This document shows positions 1 to 6,701 of a stretch of DNA of 11,241 bases, one piece after another. The stretch's first letter is position 1, and each line of letters begins with the position of its first letter. This DNA is from an uncultured Bacilli bacterium. Its GTDB lineage: Bacteria > Bacillota_I > Bacilli_A > RF39 > UBA660. The notes under the pieces are model-generated. The model was given only the letters and a program-made list of their open reading frames with translations, was not told where the DNA came from and did not search any database. Both the position numbers and the translations under genes were made by a program. The stretch is taken from contig CATOJL010000032.1 in assembly GCA_951800155.1 (NCBI GenBank), forward strand, positions 1-11,241. Reading direction: 5' to 3'.

Positions 1-289
1 ATAACTCAGGTCTCCATACCAAAAATATAAAAACATATGGATACCTTATGAAAAAAATGCAATAGAGTCTTTCTTAAATTAAATTTATATTTTTATTTAA
101 AAAGTATGAAAAAATTGGTGATATATCAAAATAAATATTTAAAGTGTAATATTATTCTTACTATATTGTATAAGACATTATTTTCATTGTCAATAAAAAT
201 GTTTGTTAAAAAGAAAATAGTTTGCTTTAAAAATAGTATATTGTATTGTTTTTCATTTTTTTATGTATATTAATAAGATAGCGTAATTA
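1..289. other. AT-rich gene-poor left edge
   Basis: No confident gene lies here. On the minus strand a reading frame opens at an ATG at 34-36, with a weak AAGGT about 6 nt upstream, and runs off the window (MFLYFWYGDLSY), but only 12 codons are visible. The strongest signal is the leftward promoter at 165-193. No GC-rich terminator is seen after the 497-aa gene that ends at 290. Confidence 0.4.
165..193 (-). promoter_or_regulatory. Leftward sigma-A-type promoter
   Basis: On the minus strand TTGACA (188-193) and TACAAT (165-170) are separated by exactly 17 nt. It points left, out of the window, and lies downstream of the 497-aa gene, so it should serve an unseen gene to the left. Such matches occur by chance in AT-rich DNA, but a full -35 with ideal spacing is better than most here. 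Confidence 0.5.
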
Positions 290-1783
290 TTATACGTTTA
301 CTTCTTTAAGATTCGTTTGATGTCCTTTTTTAAAATTAATATGATATGGTTCTGACATTTCATAAACACCCCATTTCGTATAAAGAAGTTGTGTATTCTC
401 AGTTTGTTTTGTTGCTGAAACAGATTTGTTTTCTACGAATTGCTCAGCTAAATTTTGATTAGACATAGGTATATTTACTTCTTGACTACGCATTTTTTGA
501 GAAACACGATACTGTTCAGCATCAGGAATATCAGTAAATTCTACAGTTTTATCAAAATTCTTTTTAACAACATCTTTTATTTCATCTAAAGTAACATAGA
601 AAAACTCACGACGTTTATTAACCATATTCAACTTTCTATCTTCAAAAGCTTTATGTAATGCTGCTTCCAAAGCTGGTGCATCATCTGAAAATATCATAGC
701 ATGAACATCAAAATTAAATGGAACAGAAGCATCACCAAGTTCATCAATTCGGTCTTGAGGATTAAGACGTCGTGTCATGCCTATTTTATAAATATTTTCT
801 CCAAAAGCACCAATGTTAGAAATGATGTATACATAACCAGCTTTCATATTTGCTTGGCGATAATCAATGTCAGATAATGCTTTATCAACATCTAAAAGGT
901 GATTTTCTATCTGATTTTTTTTCTCCAGTAAATCTGAATTATCAGGGTGCAGTTCAAGTTGAGATTTTATTTTTTCAAAAGCAGTTTGATAATGTGTTTG
1001 TTCTTTTTCAATCTTTTTGCGTTGTTCTTCTAATTCTTTTTGTAACTTTGCCTGTTCGCGCTGTTCAGCTCTAGCAGCTTTTTGTTCTTCTTTTTCTTTT
1101 TGTTTTTTTAATTGATATTCAAAGGCAAGACGCAATTCTTTCTTTTTGGCATTTAGGTATTGTTGTGTAATGGAAATATTCATAATGGTACCCAATTTAG
1201 ATATAGCTTCTGCTGATTTGTTGATTTTATTTAAAGAAGCATCAAAATTAGTATAACGAACCTTAGAAATTAATTCATCACATTCAACATTAAATGCACG
1301 AAGTAAAAGTTTTTGAGTATCCGTTACCATTTTCTTGCCTTTTGCTTTATTTCCATTTACTTCCCATTGAGTATCACCAGTAACAGCTTCTTTATTTTTA
1401 ATGAGTTCTTTTTGAGTAGCTCTAATTGAAGTAAGTGCTTCTTTATAATCTAGGGCAGAAGCAAAGTCATATTGAGGCTTATATAGACCAAATTCTTGAA
1501 CAAGAATTTCCTCGTCAAGATATAAAATTTGTTTATTTTTTTGCTGAATTAGAGATTCTAAGTTGCGGATTTCATTTGTTCTTGCAGTAAATGTAGATTT
1601 TAAATCATTTAATTTTTGTTGTTCAATAGCTTGTTCATTTTGCAATCGTTCAATTTCTGTTTTTATTTTTAAGGCATCTTGCATTTCAGGTGTGATAAAT
1701 GCCTGTAAATGTTCATATTCTTGCCTTAGTTTTTCTAATTCAGCTTTGTACTGGTTGCCTTTAAAATTATCTAAGAAACTCAT
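290..1783 (-). CDS. DUF4041/T5orf172-type GIY-YIG domain protein with coiled coils
   Basis: A 497-aa protein with a clear order of parts. Residues about 10-85 are charged and probably coiled coil. Residues about 85-185 resemble DUF4041. Residues about 215-310 are a long Lys/Glu/Gln-rich coiled coil. Residues about 315-405 are a GIY-YIG fold of the T5orf172/Mug113 type. Visible there are GYVYIIS (GIY element), YKIGMTRR (YIG element with the Arg), the acidic helix ALEAALHKAF with Glu373, and NKRREFF with Asn389. GIY-YIG domains cut DNA in many families, so nuclease activity is likely but unproven. The ATG has AAGGAGAT about 8 nt upstream. It is last in a leftward operon, 50 bp after the 278-aa gene. 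Relatives are common in phages and mobile elements; the exact role is unknown. Confidence 0.85.
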   Translation of the reverse strand: MSFLDNFKGNQYKAELEKLRQEYEHLQAFITPEMQDALKIKTEIERLQNEQAIEQQKLNDLKSTFTARTNEIRNLESLIQQKNKQILYLDEEILVQEFGLYKPQYDFASALDYKEALTSIRATQKELIKNKEAVTGDTQWEVNGNKAKGKKMVTDTQKLLLRAFNVECDELISKVRYTNFDASLNKINKSAEAISKLGTIMNISITQQYLNAKKKELRLAFEYQLKKQKEKEEQKAARAEQREQAKLQKELEEQRKKIEKEQTHYQTAFEKIKSQLELHPDNSDLLEKKNQIENHLLDVDKALSDIDYRQANMKAGYVYIISNIGAFGENIYKIGMTRRLNPQDRIDELGDASVPFNFDVHAMIFSDDAPALEAALHKAFEDRKLNMVNKRREFFYVTLDEIKDVVKKNFDKTVEFTDIPDAEQYRVSQKMRSQEVNIPMSNQNLAEQFVENKSVSATKQTENTQLLYTKWGVYEMSEPYHINFKKGHQTNLKEVNV

Positions 1784-1833
1784 GTGTGTTTATCTCCTTG
1801 AAGATTTTTTTATTAGGGGTAGTAACTTTTTAT

Positions 1834-2670
1834 CTAGTCAATTTTTTCAATATCGCCATTATCTATATATACAAAGTATTGTTGTAAAAGAGTACCTGTG
1901 AAAAGACGGTTTGCATCGTGTTCTTCGCCTTTTACATAATCATAAATATCTACATAAATAATATTCCCATATTTTTTAATGCTGGTTGTAGTATTTCTTG
2001 TGAAGTTGACAATAGCATGAACTTGTGATTTATTGTGTAGATAACGCTTTACATAATCTAATGCGTAATATTCTATATCTATGTTTTCAGCAATTGTTGA
2101 GATTCTCCAATTTCCTGTTACGTCATTCTGAACCTTGCTTACAGAAAAGCTTATGCCAGACACACTTTTATCACTAATACCTACAATGTTTTCTCCAGTA
2201 CGATGTTCAACAATAGGAGCAGGTGCATTAGTGGTTTTTTGAGCAATGGCAGCAGTAGATGCACTAGTTGTTTTTTGCTGTTGTGTTAAAGGTTCAGTTC
2301 TTGATTGCTTTTGTGTTATTTCAATAGTAGTTGAACTTATATTAGTTTCTTTGGGGGTTAATAAATCACAAAAAGCAAGTATTAATATTACACATACTGG
2401 AATGAAAAATAATGTTAATAAAATTTTTAATGTTATAGAAGATGAAATTAAATTGAATGATTCCTTTTGTTTATTTAAGTTTTCTTCAGGTAACACAATA
2501 GTACCACCTTGCAGGTTAATAATTTCTTCATATCCAATTCTTCCATACTTTAAAATATCAGAAGCAACTTTAATAGCTATTGGTGTGTACTCGTTAGAAT
2601 TAATTATATTTTCCAGTTCAGAGTCTGTTTTTGACTGATATAATTCATATAATTGCTTGTATTCTTCCAT
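1834..2670 (-). CDS. Single-pass membrane protein of unknown function
   Basis: A 278-aa protein I do not recognise by name. Residues 1-55 form a soluble helical segment containing NSNEYTPIAIKVASDIL, a pattern seen in other small Firmicute membrane proteins. One hydrophobic helix follows at about 80-103 (LKILLTLFFIPVCVILILAF). Next is a Ser/Thr/Gln-rich, low-complexity linker (about 108-155) and a folded C-terminal domain (about 160-278) rich in beta-type residues. No signal peptidase or lipobox motif is visible, so the N-terminus is probably cytoplasmic and the C-domain outside. The ATG has GGAGAG just upstream. It is the middle gene of the leftward operon, 59 bp after the 331-aa gene. It may form a membrane complex with its neighbours, but that is inferred from position only. 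Confidence 0.75.
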   Translation of the reverse strand: MEEYKQLYELYQSKTDSELENIINSNEYTPIAIKVASDILKYGRIGYEEIINLQGGTIVLPEENLNKQKESFNLISSSITLKILLTLFFIPVCVILILAFCDLLTPKETNISSTTIEITQKQSRTEPLTQQQKTTSASTAAIAQKTTNAPAPIVEHRTGENIVGISDKSVSGISFSVSKVQNDVTGNWRISTIAENIDIEYYALDYVKRYLHNKSQVHAIVNFTRNTTTSIKKYGNIIYVDIYDYVKGEEHDANRLFTGTLLQQYFVYIDNGDIEKID

Positions 2671-2729
2671 ATTTTCTCTCCAGTTATTATTATTGTGGTA
2701 AAAAAGTAAAAGTTAAAAAATACAAAATA

Positions 2730-3725
2730 TTAAGTGCTTACTTCTTTGACAAATAATTTGTTTGTATTGTTATATTTTTCTTTTTCTATTTGTTTACTAT
2801 CACGTAGAAAATTTTTGAGTTGTTCTCTTTCTTCTCCTTCATAACCCATTGCTTTATAAACATTACGTTGAAGACAACCAGGATTTTGAGATATGTAGGA
2901 TAAAGTTTCAGTAGCAACTTTCTTATATAGTTCAAATTCAATTAATTGTGCCGAGCCATCTTCAGGATAATAGGCTTTTGCTTTAATACAAGTTTTAATT
3001 GTACTCTCAGCTTTTTCCCATTTACCAAGTTGCATATATAAATCAGGAAGTAAATCACGACAAGCTAATTCTGCTGGAGCAGAAAATTGAGCAGAAATAT
3101 AAGGTTCCATAAATTCATAAAGTTTTTTAATTTGACTTTCACATAAACGTATAAGTTTAGTTATATCTTTCTCTTTACATATTTGTTGTTGTTTTTTATA
3201 GAACATAGAAGTGCATTCTGCTGGTAAAATAAAATCATTTTTATTGCTAATTATGGAATTAGATGGCAAATCATTTTCAAAATAATACATGTAAACACAA
3301 GCACAGCTTGGACATAAAGGAAGTTGAGGAGCTTCTGTGCTAAGAAATATTTTACCTTCAAATTGCGCACACATAGGGCATACATCATCATCACCAGATG
3401 TAGATAACTGGACATATTCAATTTTTAAATCGTAGTCATTGGCTTGATTTTGAGTTTGTATGCTTGGTAAAACAGAATTTTGTACTGTGGTTACAACATT
3501 ATTCTTAGAGGAAGTAGGTTGTGACAACTGGTTGATATTTTGTTCAAAGCTCTCTTTGTTTTTTGAGTTCGTCATTACCTTATATGTTATATATCCAATT
3601 GTACAAATTATAATAATTCCAATTAAAATAGGTATAAAATTTTGCAATAGTGCATAAAAAGCACATAATAATAAAATGCCAAATATAATTGAAATTGGTG
3701 AAGATTCTTTATTTGACCTTTTCAT
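2730..3725 (-). CDS. Membrane-anchored protein with Cys cluster and winged-helix-like C-terminus
   Basis: A 331-aa protein and first gene of the leftward operon. Two adjacent hydrophobic helices (about 11-29 and 31-50) anchor the N-terminus, followed by a polar Asn/Gln/Ser linker (about 52-98). Residues 114-143 carry a Cys cluster, DVCPMCAQFEGKIF then LCPSCAC (Cys116, 119, 138, 141, 143), that could bind zinc. It resembles the CPMC...GK pattern of phage minor head (Mu F-like) C-termini. Residues about 189-270 are helical and TPR-like. Residues about 271-326 look like a winged helix (YISQNPGCLQRNVYKAMGY, then a basic wing). The ATG has AAGGTGG upstream. The combination suggests a membrane-tethered sensor or adaptor; function unknown. 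Confidence 0.75.
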   Translation of the reverse strand: MKRSNKESSPISIIFGILLLCAFYALLQNFIPILIGIIIICTIGYITYKVMTNSKNKESFEQNINQLSQPTSSKNNVVTTVQNSVLPSIQTQNQANDYDLKIEYVQLSTSGDDDVCPMCAQFEGKIFLSTEAPQLPLCPSCACVYMYYFENDLPSNSIISNKNDFILPAECTSMFYKKQQQICKEKDITKLIRLCESQIKKLYEFMEPYISAQFSAPAELACRDLLPDLYMQLGKWEKAESTIKTCIKAKAYYPEDGSAQLIEFELYKKVATETLSYISQNPGCLQRNVYKAMGYEGEEREQLKNFLRDSKQIEKEKYNNTNKLFVKEVST

Positions 3726-4226
3726 TGTGTATATCCACCTTATTGATTTTTTTAGTATGATTTGAAAAGAATTTTTTTAGTTTTAATAAATTGTCTGCTG
3801 CAATAGGTTTATCATTATTATTCTGTAAAACATTGTAACATATTATTGTAAACTATTAAAGTAAAAAAATAAAATAAATACAAAAATAGTAATAGTAAAG
3901 TTGATACAAAACAATAAAAATATAATACTTTTTTATAATAATATAATTTTGCAAGGTAGATAGAGGGTGTTTAATCAGAATTTATACAATGAGAAATTCA
4001 GAATTAGAAAAAATATTTTAATATTCTAAAATCATTTTATATTATAAGTATATTAAAGCTGATGATTGATGAAGAAATTTAACATTTTTTAATAATAGTA
4101 AATGTTTAAAATTTACAATAAGAATACAATACATTCCCATACTAATATAGAACAATGTAAGTGTGTAGTCTTTTTCTTTTTACGTATTCATTGTAAAATT
4201 GTGTAAAATACAAAGGGAGGAATAAG
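3726..4226. other. AT-rich intergenic region between cargo operon and 36-aa gene
   Basis: About 500 bp with no gene of convincing length. It should carry the promoter of the leftward operon; the best guess on the minus strand is TTTACT-17-TATGTT overlapping 3830-3868, but it is weak. It holds copy A of a 39-bp element shared with 6646-6684. On the minus strand from about 3840 to 3766 there is a reading frame resembling an XRE C-terminal helix (IAADNLLKLKKFF). A 10-codon ATG frame near 3987 (MRNSELEKIF) lacks an RBS and may be a gene fragment. The rest is low-complexity AT. Confidence 0.5.
3830..3868 (+). repeat. 39-bp element, copy A
   Basis: Begins ACATTGTAACATATTATTG and ends TTAAAGTAAAAAA. 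It matches 6646-6684 at 34 of 39 positions, in the same orientation. Read on the minus strand it contains spaced TTACAAT-type repeats (offsets of about 13 and 10 bp), which could be repressor half-sites. Confidence 0.6.
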
Positions 4227-4337
4227 ATGAGCGAAGTAAATAACTATAAGGAAGAAATTATTGAAATGGTAGAGAAAATTGAAAATCTTGAATATCTGAT
4301 TAAGATTTTCTCATTTATTAAAGTATTTTTAGAATAA
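4227..4337 (+). CDS. 36-aa acidic/hydrophobic small protein
   Basis: ATG at 4227 follows AGGGAGG with about 6 nt spacing. The 36 codons begin MSEVNNYKEEIIEMVEKIEN and end in a hydrophobic helix (LIKIFSFIKVFLE). A strong intrinsic terminator begins 4 nt after the stop codon, which supports real expression. The protein is predicted to be one amphipathic helix, acidic first and greasy later. I do not recognise it. It converges with the CI-like repressor gene. It could be a small toxin, a membrane peptide or a regulator; none can be chosen from the sequence. Confidence 0.6.
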   Translation: MSEVNNYKEEIIEMVEKIENLEYLIKIFSFIKVFLE

Positions 4338-4340
4338 TAA

Positions 4341-4380
4341 CGAAAGAGGGCAGTTATTTTTGCCCTCTTTCGTTTTGTTT
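4341..4380 (+). terminator. Rho-independent terminator of the 36-aa gene
   Basis: A perfect 12-bp stem (CGAAAGAGGGCA at 4341-4352 with TGCCCTCTTTCG at 4361-4372), an 8-nt loop, then TTTTGTTT on the plus strand. The right arm overlaps the last codons of the leftward CI-like gene (stop at 4354-4356). Leftward transcripts also form the hairpin, but their tail (TTATTATTC) is weaker. Confidence 0.85.
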
Positions 4381-4728
4381 CTTAATCATTCCATTCATTA
4401 ACTCTTTTAGAGCTGTTCGACTTGTTTCATCAAGTTCCATATACACCTCTATAATATCTTTTATAAAATCGTCATCCCCTTTTGAAATCTGTCCTAAACA
4501 AGTTTCTAGTTTTCTGGTAGTTTCTTTATACATTGGTAGCGTTCCATTCCGAAGCCACTCTTCACAAATATTAAACTCTCGGCAAATCGAAATTATCACA
4601 GAATCACTTACACCTATTCTCCCCATTTCATAAGAAGCAACCGTGTTTTGCTTTATTCCAAGTTTTTCTGCAAATTCTTTTTGCGTCAATTTATTTTCTT
4701 TGCGAACCTGCTTTATTCTATCTTTCAA
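4354..4728 (-). CDS. CI-like XRE phage repressor
   Basis: A 124-aa protein with an HTH_3/XRE domain at residues about 4-60: KQVRKENKLTQKEFAEKLGI, then the recognition-helix region KQNTVASYEMGR. After it comes the CREFNICEEWLRNG turn typical of Firmicute phage repressors. Residues about 70-115 are helical and probably dimerise. There is no RecA-cleavable S24 peptidase domain, so induction must use another route, such as an antirepressor. The start is TTG at 4728: a stop codon lies just before it in frame, no earlier start exists, and AAAGGCGGTG is about 10 nt upstream. It is transcribed left from 4756-4784, divergent from early genes, and so is the likely master lysogeny repressor here. Confidence 0.85.
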   Translation of the reverse strand: MKDRIKQVRKENKLTQKEFAEKLGIKQNTVASYEMGRIGVSDSVIISICREFNICEEWLRNGTLPMYKETTRKLETCLGQISKGDDDFIKDIIEVYMELDETSRTALKELMNGMIKKQNERGQK

Positions 4729-4755
4729 TCAACGTTCACCGCCTTTCTGCAAACA

Positions 4756-4784
4756 ATGATATCATAAAAAAATCATTCAGTCAA
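4756..4784 (-). promoter_or_regulatory. Leftward promoter for the CI-like repressor (PRM-like)
   Basis: Minus-strand TTGACT (4779-4784), a 17-nt spacer and TATCAT (4756-4761). The -10 lies within a perfect palindrome ATGATATCAT (4756-4765). ATCATT(C/G) words recur at 4772 and 4806 on the plus strand and at 4755-4761 on the minus strand, so they are candidate operator half-sites for autoregulation. Confidence 0.7.
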
Positions 4785-4794
4785 TGTTTTATGC

Positions 4795-4823
4795 TTGACT
4801 TTGTTATCATTGAGCGATATAAT
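4795..4823 (+). promoter_or_regulatory. Rightward early promoter (PR-like)
   Basis: TTGACT (4795-4800), a 17-nt spacer and perfect TATAAT (4818-4823). An ATCATTG word sits in the spacer, matching words near the opposing repressor promoter. It should drive the 54-aa and 212-aa genes and be repressed by the CI-like protein. Confidence 0.8.
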
Positions 4824-4858
4824 TAAATCATTAAATCAATAAAAAAGGGGGCGATAAC

Positions 4859-5023
4859 ATGGCAGATTTATTAGAAATGACAATTTCAAAAAATGAGCAG
4901 GAAGAAATTAGGGAGTTTGTGGCAACACTTCTTTTGCTTCCAAAGGAAGACAGAGCAGTGCTTTTGTCAAATGCAAATGCTTTTAAGGTTCGTAGGGATA
5001 TTGAAAAAGCGAGAAGAAAATAA
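4859..5023 (+). CDS. 54-aa phage early protein
   Basis: First gene rightward of the CI-like repressor, the usual place for a Cro-like or early protein. ATG at 4859 follows AGGGGGCG at good spacing. The sequence begins MADLLEMTISKNEQEEIREF, continues with LLLLPKEDRAVLLSNANAF and ends in a basic tail (KVRRDIEKARRK). It is all helical and has no HTH visible by eye. Its pattern (acidic helix, LP-EDR-VLLSNANAFK-RRDIE) looks like a short protein recurring at this place in Firmicute prophages, but I cannot name a function. It may bind nucleic acid through the basic C-terminus. Confidence 0.7.
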   Translation: MADLLEMTISKNEQEEIREFVATLLLLPKEDRAVLLSNANAFKVRRDIEKARRK

Positions 5024-5072
5024 AATTGCAGGAGGTAAGAATAACAGAAAAAGGAAGAGGAGAATTTGATAT

Positions 5073-5711
5073 ATGAAACAATCTTATAAAAAAATACAGC
5101 AAGAAAAGCGAAAAAAGAAATCAATTGCTTTCAATAGGAAGCAGATGATTTATAAAAGAACTTTTATAAAAGCCGCAGAAGATATGAAATCTCAATATTA
5201 TGCACATCAAAATAAAAGCCAACAGCAATTAGATATACAAGATGAGATTGATAAAACAATCAAATTTGTATGTGGTAGTGTGAGAGATGAAAGTGTTTAT
5301 TCTGAACAACGTGCTGAAATTATTAAGGCTCTTGCTGAATTGGTGTCAGCAAGAACATTAATAGAACAGACAAAATTCAGCTTAAATCAGCCTATTTTAA
5401 AAGATTTTCTAAAAGCAATAGAAGATATTAAATCTCAATATGATGTACAACAGCATATTGAAGTAGCGGAAAATACAAAGTCTATATTGAAAGAAACAGG
5501 ACTTAAACTTAAAGAAGTTCAAATCCTGCCAGACACTTTGCTTTATGTCAGTTTGTATCATTTAGCACTTGCAGTTGATAACATAGGAAAACATGAATTG
5601 AGTAAAGATATATGTCATGCTTTGTTAAATGAGTTGGAAAAGCAAGAGTTGATTTCTAAAAGAGCTTTTATAAAAGCAACAGAAGATATTAAATCTCAAT
5701 ATCATGTTTAG
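5073..5711 (+). CDS. 212-aa helical protein with three copies of a 15-residue repeat
   Basis: ATG at 5073 has GAGGAG about 10 nt upstream. The N-terminus is very basic (QEKRKKKS). A 15-residue motif, [KL][RK]xF[IL]KAxED[MI]KSQY, occurs at residues 28-42, 109-123 and 196-210. The protein ends two residues after the third copy, so the last repeat may be cut short or acquired. Between repeats the protein is helical with no recognisable enzyme or HTH motif. It follows the 54-aa gene by 49 bp, presumably in one transcript from 4795-4823. Its last 23 bp overlap the 3' end of the leftward 63-aa gene. Function unknown; the repeats suggest an interaction or scaffold role. Confidence 0.7.
   Translation: MKQSYKKIQQEKRKKKSIAFNRKQMIYKRTFIKAAEDMKSQYYAHQNKSQQQLDIQDEIDKTIKFVCGSVRDESVYSEQRAEIIKALAELVSARTLIEQTKFSLNQPILKDFLKAIEDIKSQYDVQQHIEVAENTKSILKETGLKLKEVQILPDTLLYVSLYHLALAVDNIGKHELSKDICHALLNELEKQELISKRAFIKATEDIKSQYHV
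5154..5702 (+). repeat. Three dispersed 45-bp coding repeats
   Basis: Copies lie at 5154-5198, 5397-5441 and 5658-5702, in frame within the 212-aa gene. GAAGATATTAAATCTCAATA is identical in copies 2 and 3, and copy 1 has only small changes. Spacings are 243 and 261 bp. DNA identity, not only protein similarity, points to recent duplication or gene conversion. Confidence 0.8.
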
Positions 5712-5880
5712 CAAGTTCTTTTTTAAGTTCTTTATGATAAGTTGTAAGAAGTATGTTTATATAATTTATTAACATTGCATCTTGACCTTCAAATCCATTT
5801 GCATGATTATCAAATTTTCCACTAGCAACTTCTTTAAGGGACTTATCAAGAGAATCTGTAATTATTTTGTTAATATCCAT
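5689..5880 (-). CDS. 63-aa protein of unknown function
   Basis: The start chosen is the ATG at 5878-5880 (MDINKIITDSLDKSLKEVAS). AAAGGAAAA lies upstream, and the promoter at 5930-5958 starts transcription downstream of the longer in-frame ATG at 5958, which would add implausible residues. The protein is mixed helical with a basic C-terminal helix (YHKELKKELAKH). The C-terminal codons overlap the last 23 bp of the rightward 212-aa gene, within that gene's third repeat. It is a single leftward gene with its own promoter, typical of an insertion in a phage early region. I do not recognise the family. Confidence 0.6.
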   Translation of the reverse strand: MDINKIITDSLDKSLKEVASGKFDNHANGFEGQDAMLINYINILLTTYHKELKKELAKHDIEI

Positions 5881-5929
5881 AATAAAATTTTCCTTTCTAT
5901 GTACTCGGTGCGGCAACACCTGTAAATGT

Positions 5930-5958
5930 ATTATAGGAGAAAAGACAAATCTAGGCAA
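5930..5958 (-). promoter_or_regulatory. Leftward promoter for the 63-aa gene
   Basis: Minus-strand TTGCCT (5953-5958), a 17-nt spacer and perfect TATAAT (5930-5935). The start would fall near 5923, giving a leader of about 43 nt before ATG 5880. The leader contains a small GC-rich hairpin (GGTG...CACC in the segment near 5906-5920). Confidence 0.65.
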
Positions 5959-6015
5959 TACAAGAAAGTTTGAAAAAAGTGAAAAAGAATGTGGTTATTA
6001 AGAAAGGAAGTGATA

Positions 6016-6330
6016 ATGATGAAATCTCCAAAAGGGACATCTTTTCCATCAGTACATATCGAAAACAAAGGGGTTGTTACAAGTGTATATGTTGATGGAA
6101 AGGAAATAAATGGTATCAAAAGCATTGAGTTCTTACACAGCAAGAGCGTAAATAGTCGTCCAGTTCTAAAAATTGAACTTTTAGCTGAGCGCATAAGTAT
6201 AGATACAGCTCAAGTTTTTGAATTACCAGAAATCTATCATCCGTTTTATGTATCAACGGATAAACTGGTTCAAGCAGGTGTTATAACAAACGACCAAGTA
6301 AATGAATTGCTAGAAAAAGGATTGTTATAA
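6016..6330 (+). CDS. 104-aa phage-type hypothetical protein
   Basis: Two adjacent ATGs (6016 and 6019) follow AGAAAGGAAG at 6001-6010, with spacings of 5 and 8 nt; either may be used. An ATG at 5989 is in frame but its codons run through this RBS, so it was not chosen. Residues about 15-70 look like a compact beta-rich domain (VTSVYVDGKEINGIKSIEFL, then VLKIELLAERISID). A C-terminal helical segment follows (VSTDKLVQAGVITNDQVNEL), resembling a small DNA- or protein-binding tail. No catalytic motif is seen. Its last 6 bp overlap the end of the leftward Cys-rich gene. Confidence 0.7.
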   Translation: MMKSPKGTSFPSVHIENKGVVTSVYVDGKEINGIKSIEFLHSKSVNSRPVLKIELLAERISIDTAQVFELPEIYHPFYVSTDKLVQAGVITNDQVNELLEKGLL

Positions 6331-6516
6331 ATCATCTGGCGCAGACTTATAAATTGGACAGTGAGGCATAGAACAACCAGTATGTATAGAATGTTCACAT
6401 TTGAATGTATCTTTAATAAAGCTTTGATTTTGAAGAGTTGAAGCATTAAGATAAGTAATTTTAATGCTGTACTCTTCTTCCAAAGTAGGACAGTATCCAG
6501 TAACGAATTTATCCAT
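6325..6516 (-). CDS. 63-aa Cys-rich protein
   Basis: ATG at 6514-6516 has a near-perfect AAGGAGGT close upstream. The protein begins MDKFVTGYCPTLEEEYSIKI and ends with a Cys/His cluster (FKCEHSIHTGCSMPHCPIYK): Cys9, Cys40, His42, His45, Cys48, His52 and Cys53. That cluster probably binds a metal such as zinc. The N-terminal half is beta-like. It overlaps the rightward 104-aa gene by 6 bp at the 3' ends. An XRE-gene remnant lies just upstream on the same strand, so it may once have shared a transcript with a repressor. Family not recognised. Confidence 0.7.
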   Translation of the reverse strand: MDKFVTGYCPTLEEEYSIKITYLNASTLQNQSFIKDTFKCEHSIHTGCSMPHCPIYKSAPDDL

Positions 6517-6530
6517 ATATGACCTCCTTC

Positions 6531-6659
6531 TTATTTGTTTATGTCTGGATTATCAGTATGTCCCATTAAATAGTCTATGGAACAATCAAGATAATCAGCA
6601 ATTTTAGCAAGATTATCTGCTTTTGGCATTGAAATTGCTTGCAAGACATTGTAACACAT
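6531..6659 (-). pseudogene. C-terminal remnant of an XRE repressor
   Basis: On the minus strand the frame ends at TAA 6531-6533 and reads MPKADNLAKIADYLDCSIDY, then LMGHTDNPDINK. That is the last helices of an HTH_3 protein, a pattern also seen in intact XRE repressors. The N-terminal DNA-binding helices are missing. Upstream the frame runs into the 39-bp element (ATG at 6657-6659, no RBS) and soon meets a stop. It lies 14 bp before the Cys-rich gene, as expected for a former repressor-led leftward unit. Confidence 0.65.
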
Positions 6660-6684
6660 TATTGCAACTTGTTAAAGTAAAAAA
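6646..6684 (+). repeat. 39-bp element, copy B
   Basis: ACATTGTAACACATTATTG through TTAAAGTAAAAAA, 34 of 39 positions identical to 3830-3868. It is immediately upstream of the 70-aa HTH gene, so it may hold that gene's operator or promoter. On the minus strand TTGCAAT, TTACAAT and TTGCAA recur at offsets of about 13 and 10 bp, as in copy A. Confidence 0.6.
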
Positions 6685-6701
6685 TTTGAAAGGAGCAAAA
6701 A

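Noticed and set aside
850..1074. Rightward open frame inside the GIY-YIG gene, and similar frames at 1563-1901, 2246-2638 and 3460-3657
   Set aside because: They are antisense shadows of the leftward operon, with biased composition and no fitting RBS.
3726..4226. Attachment site or origin in the AT-rich spacer
   Set aside because: No tRNA fragment, iteron series or direct repeat at a plausible element edge was found; only the 39-bp element stands out.
5881..5958. Longer start (ATG at 5958) for the leftward 63-aa protein
   Set aside because: The extra residues overlap the promoter at 5930-5958, which would start the RNA inside them; the ATG at 5880 has its own RBS.
5989..6015. Longer start (MWLLRKEVI) for the 104-aa protein
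   Set aside because: These codons run through the AGAAAGGAAG RBS that serves the ATGs at 6016 and 6019, and no RBS precedes 5989.
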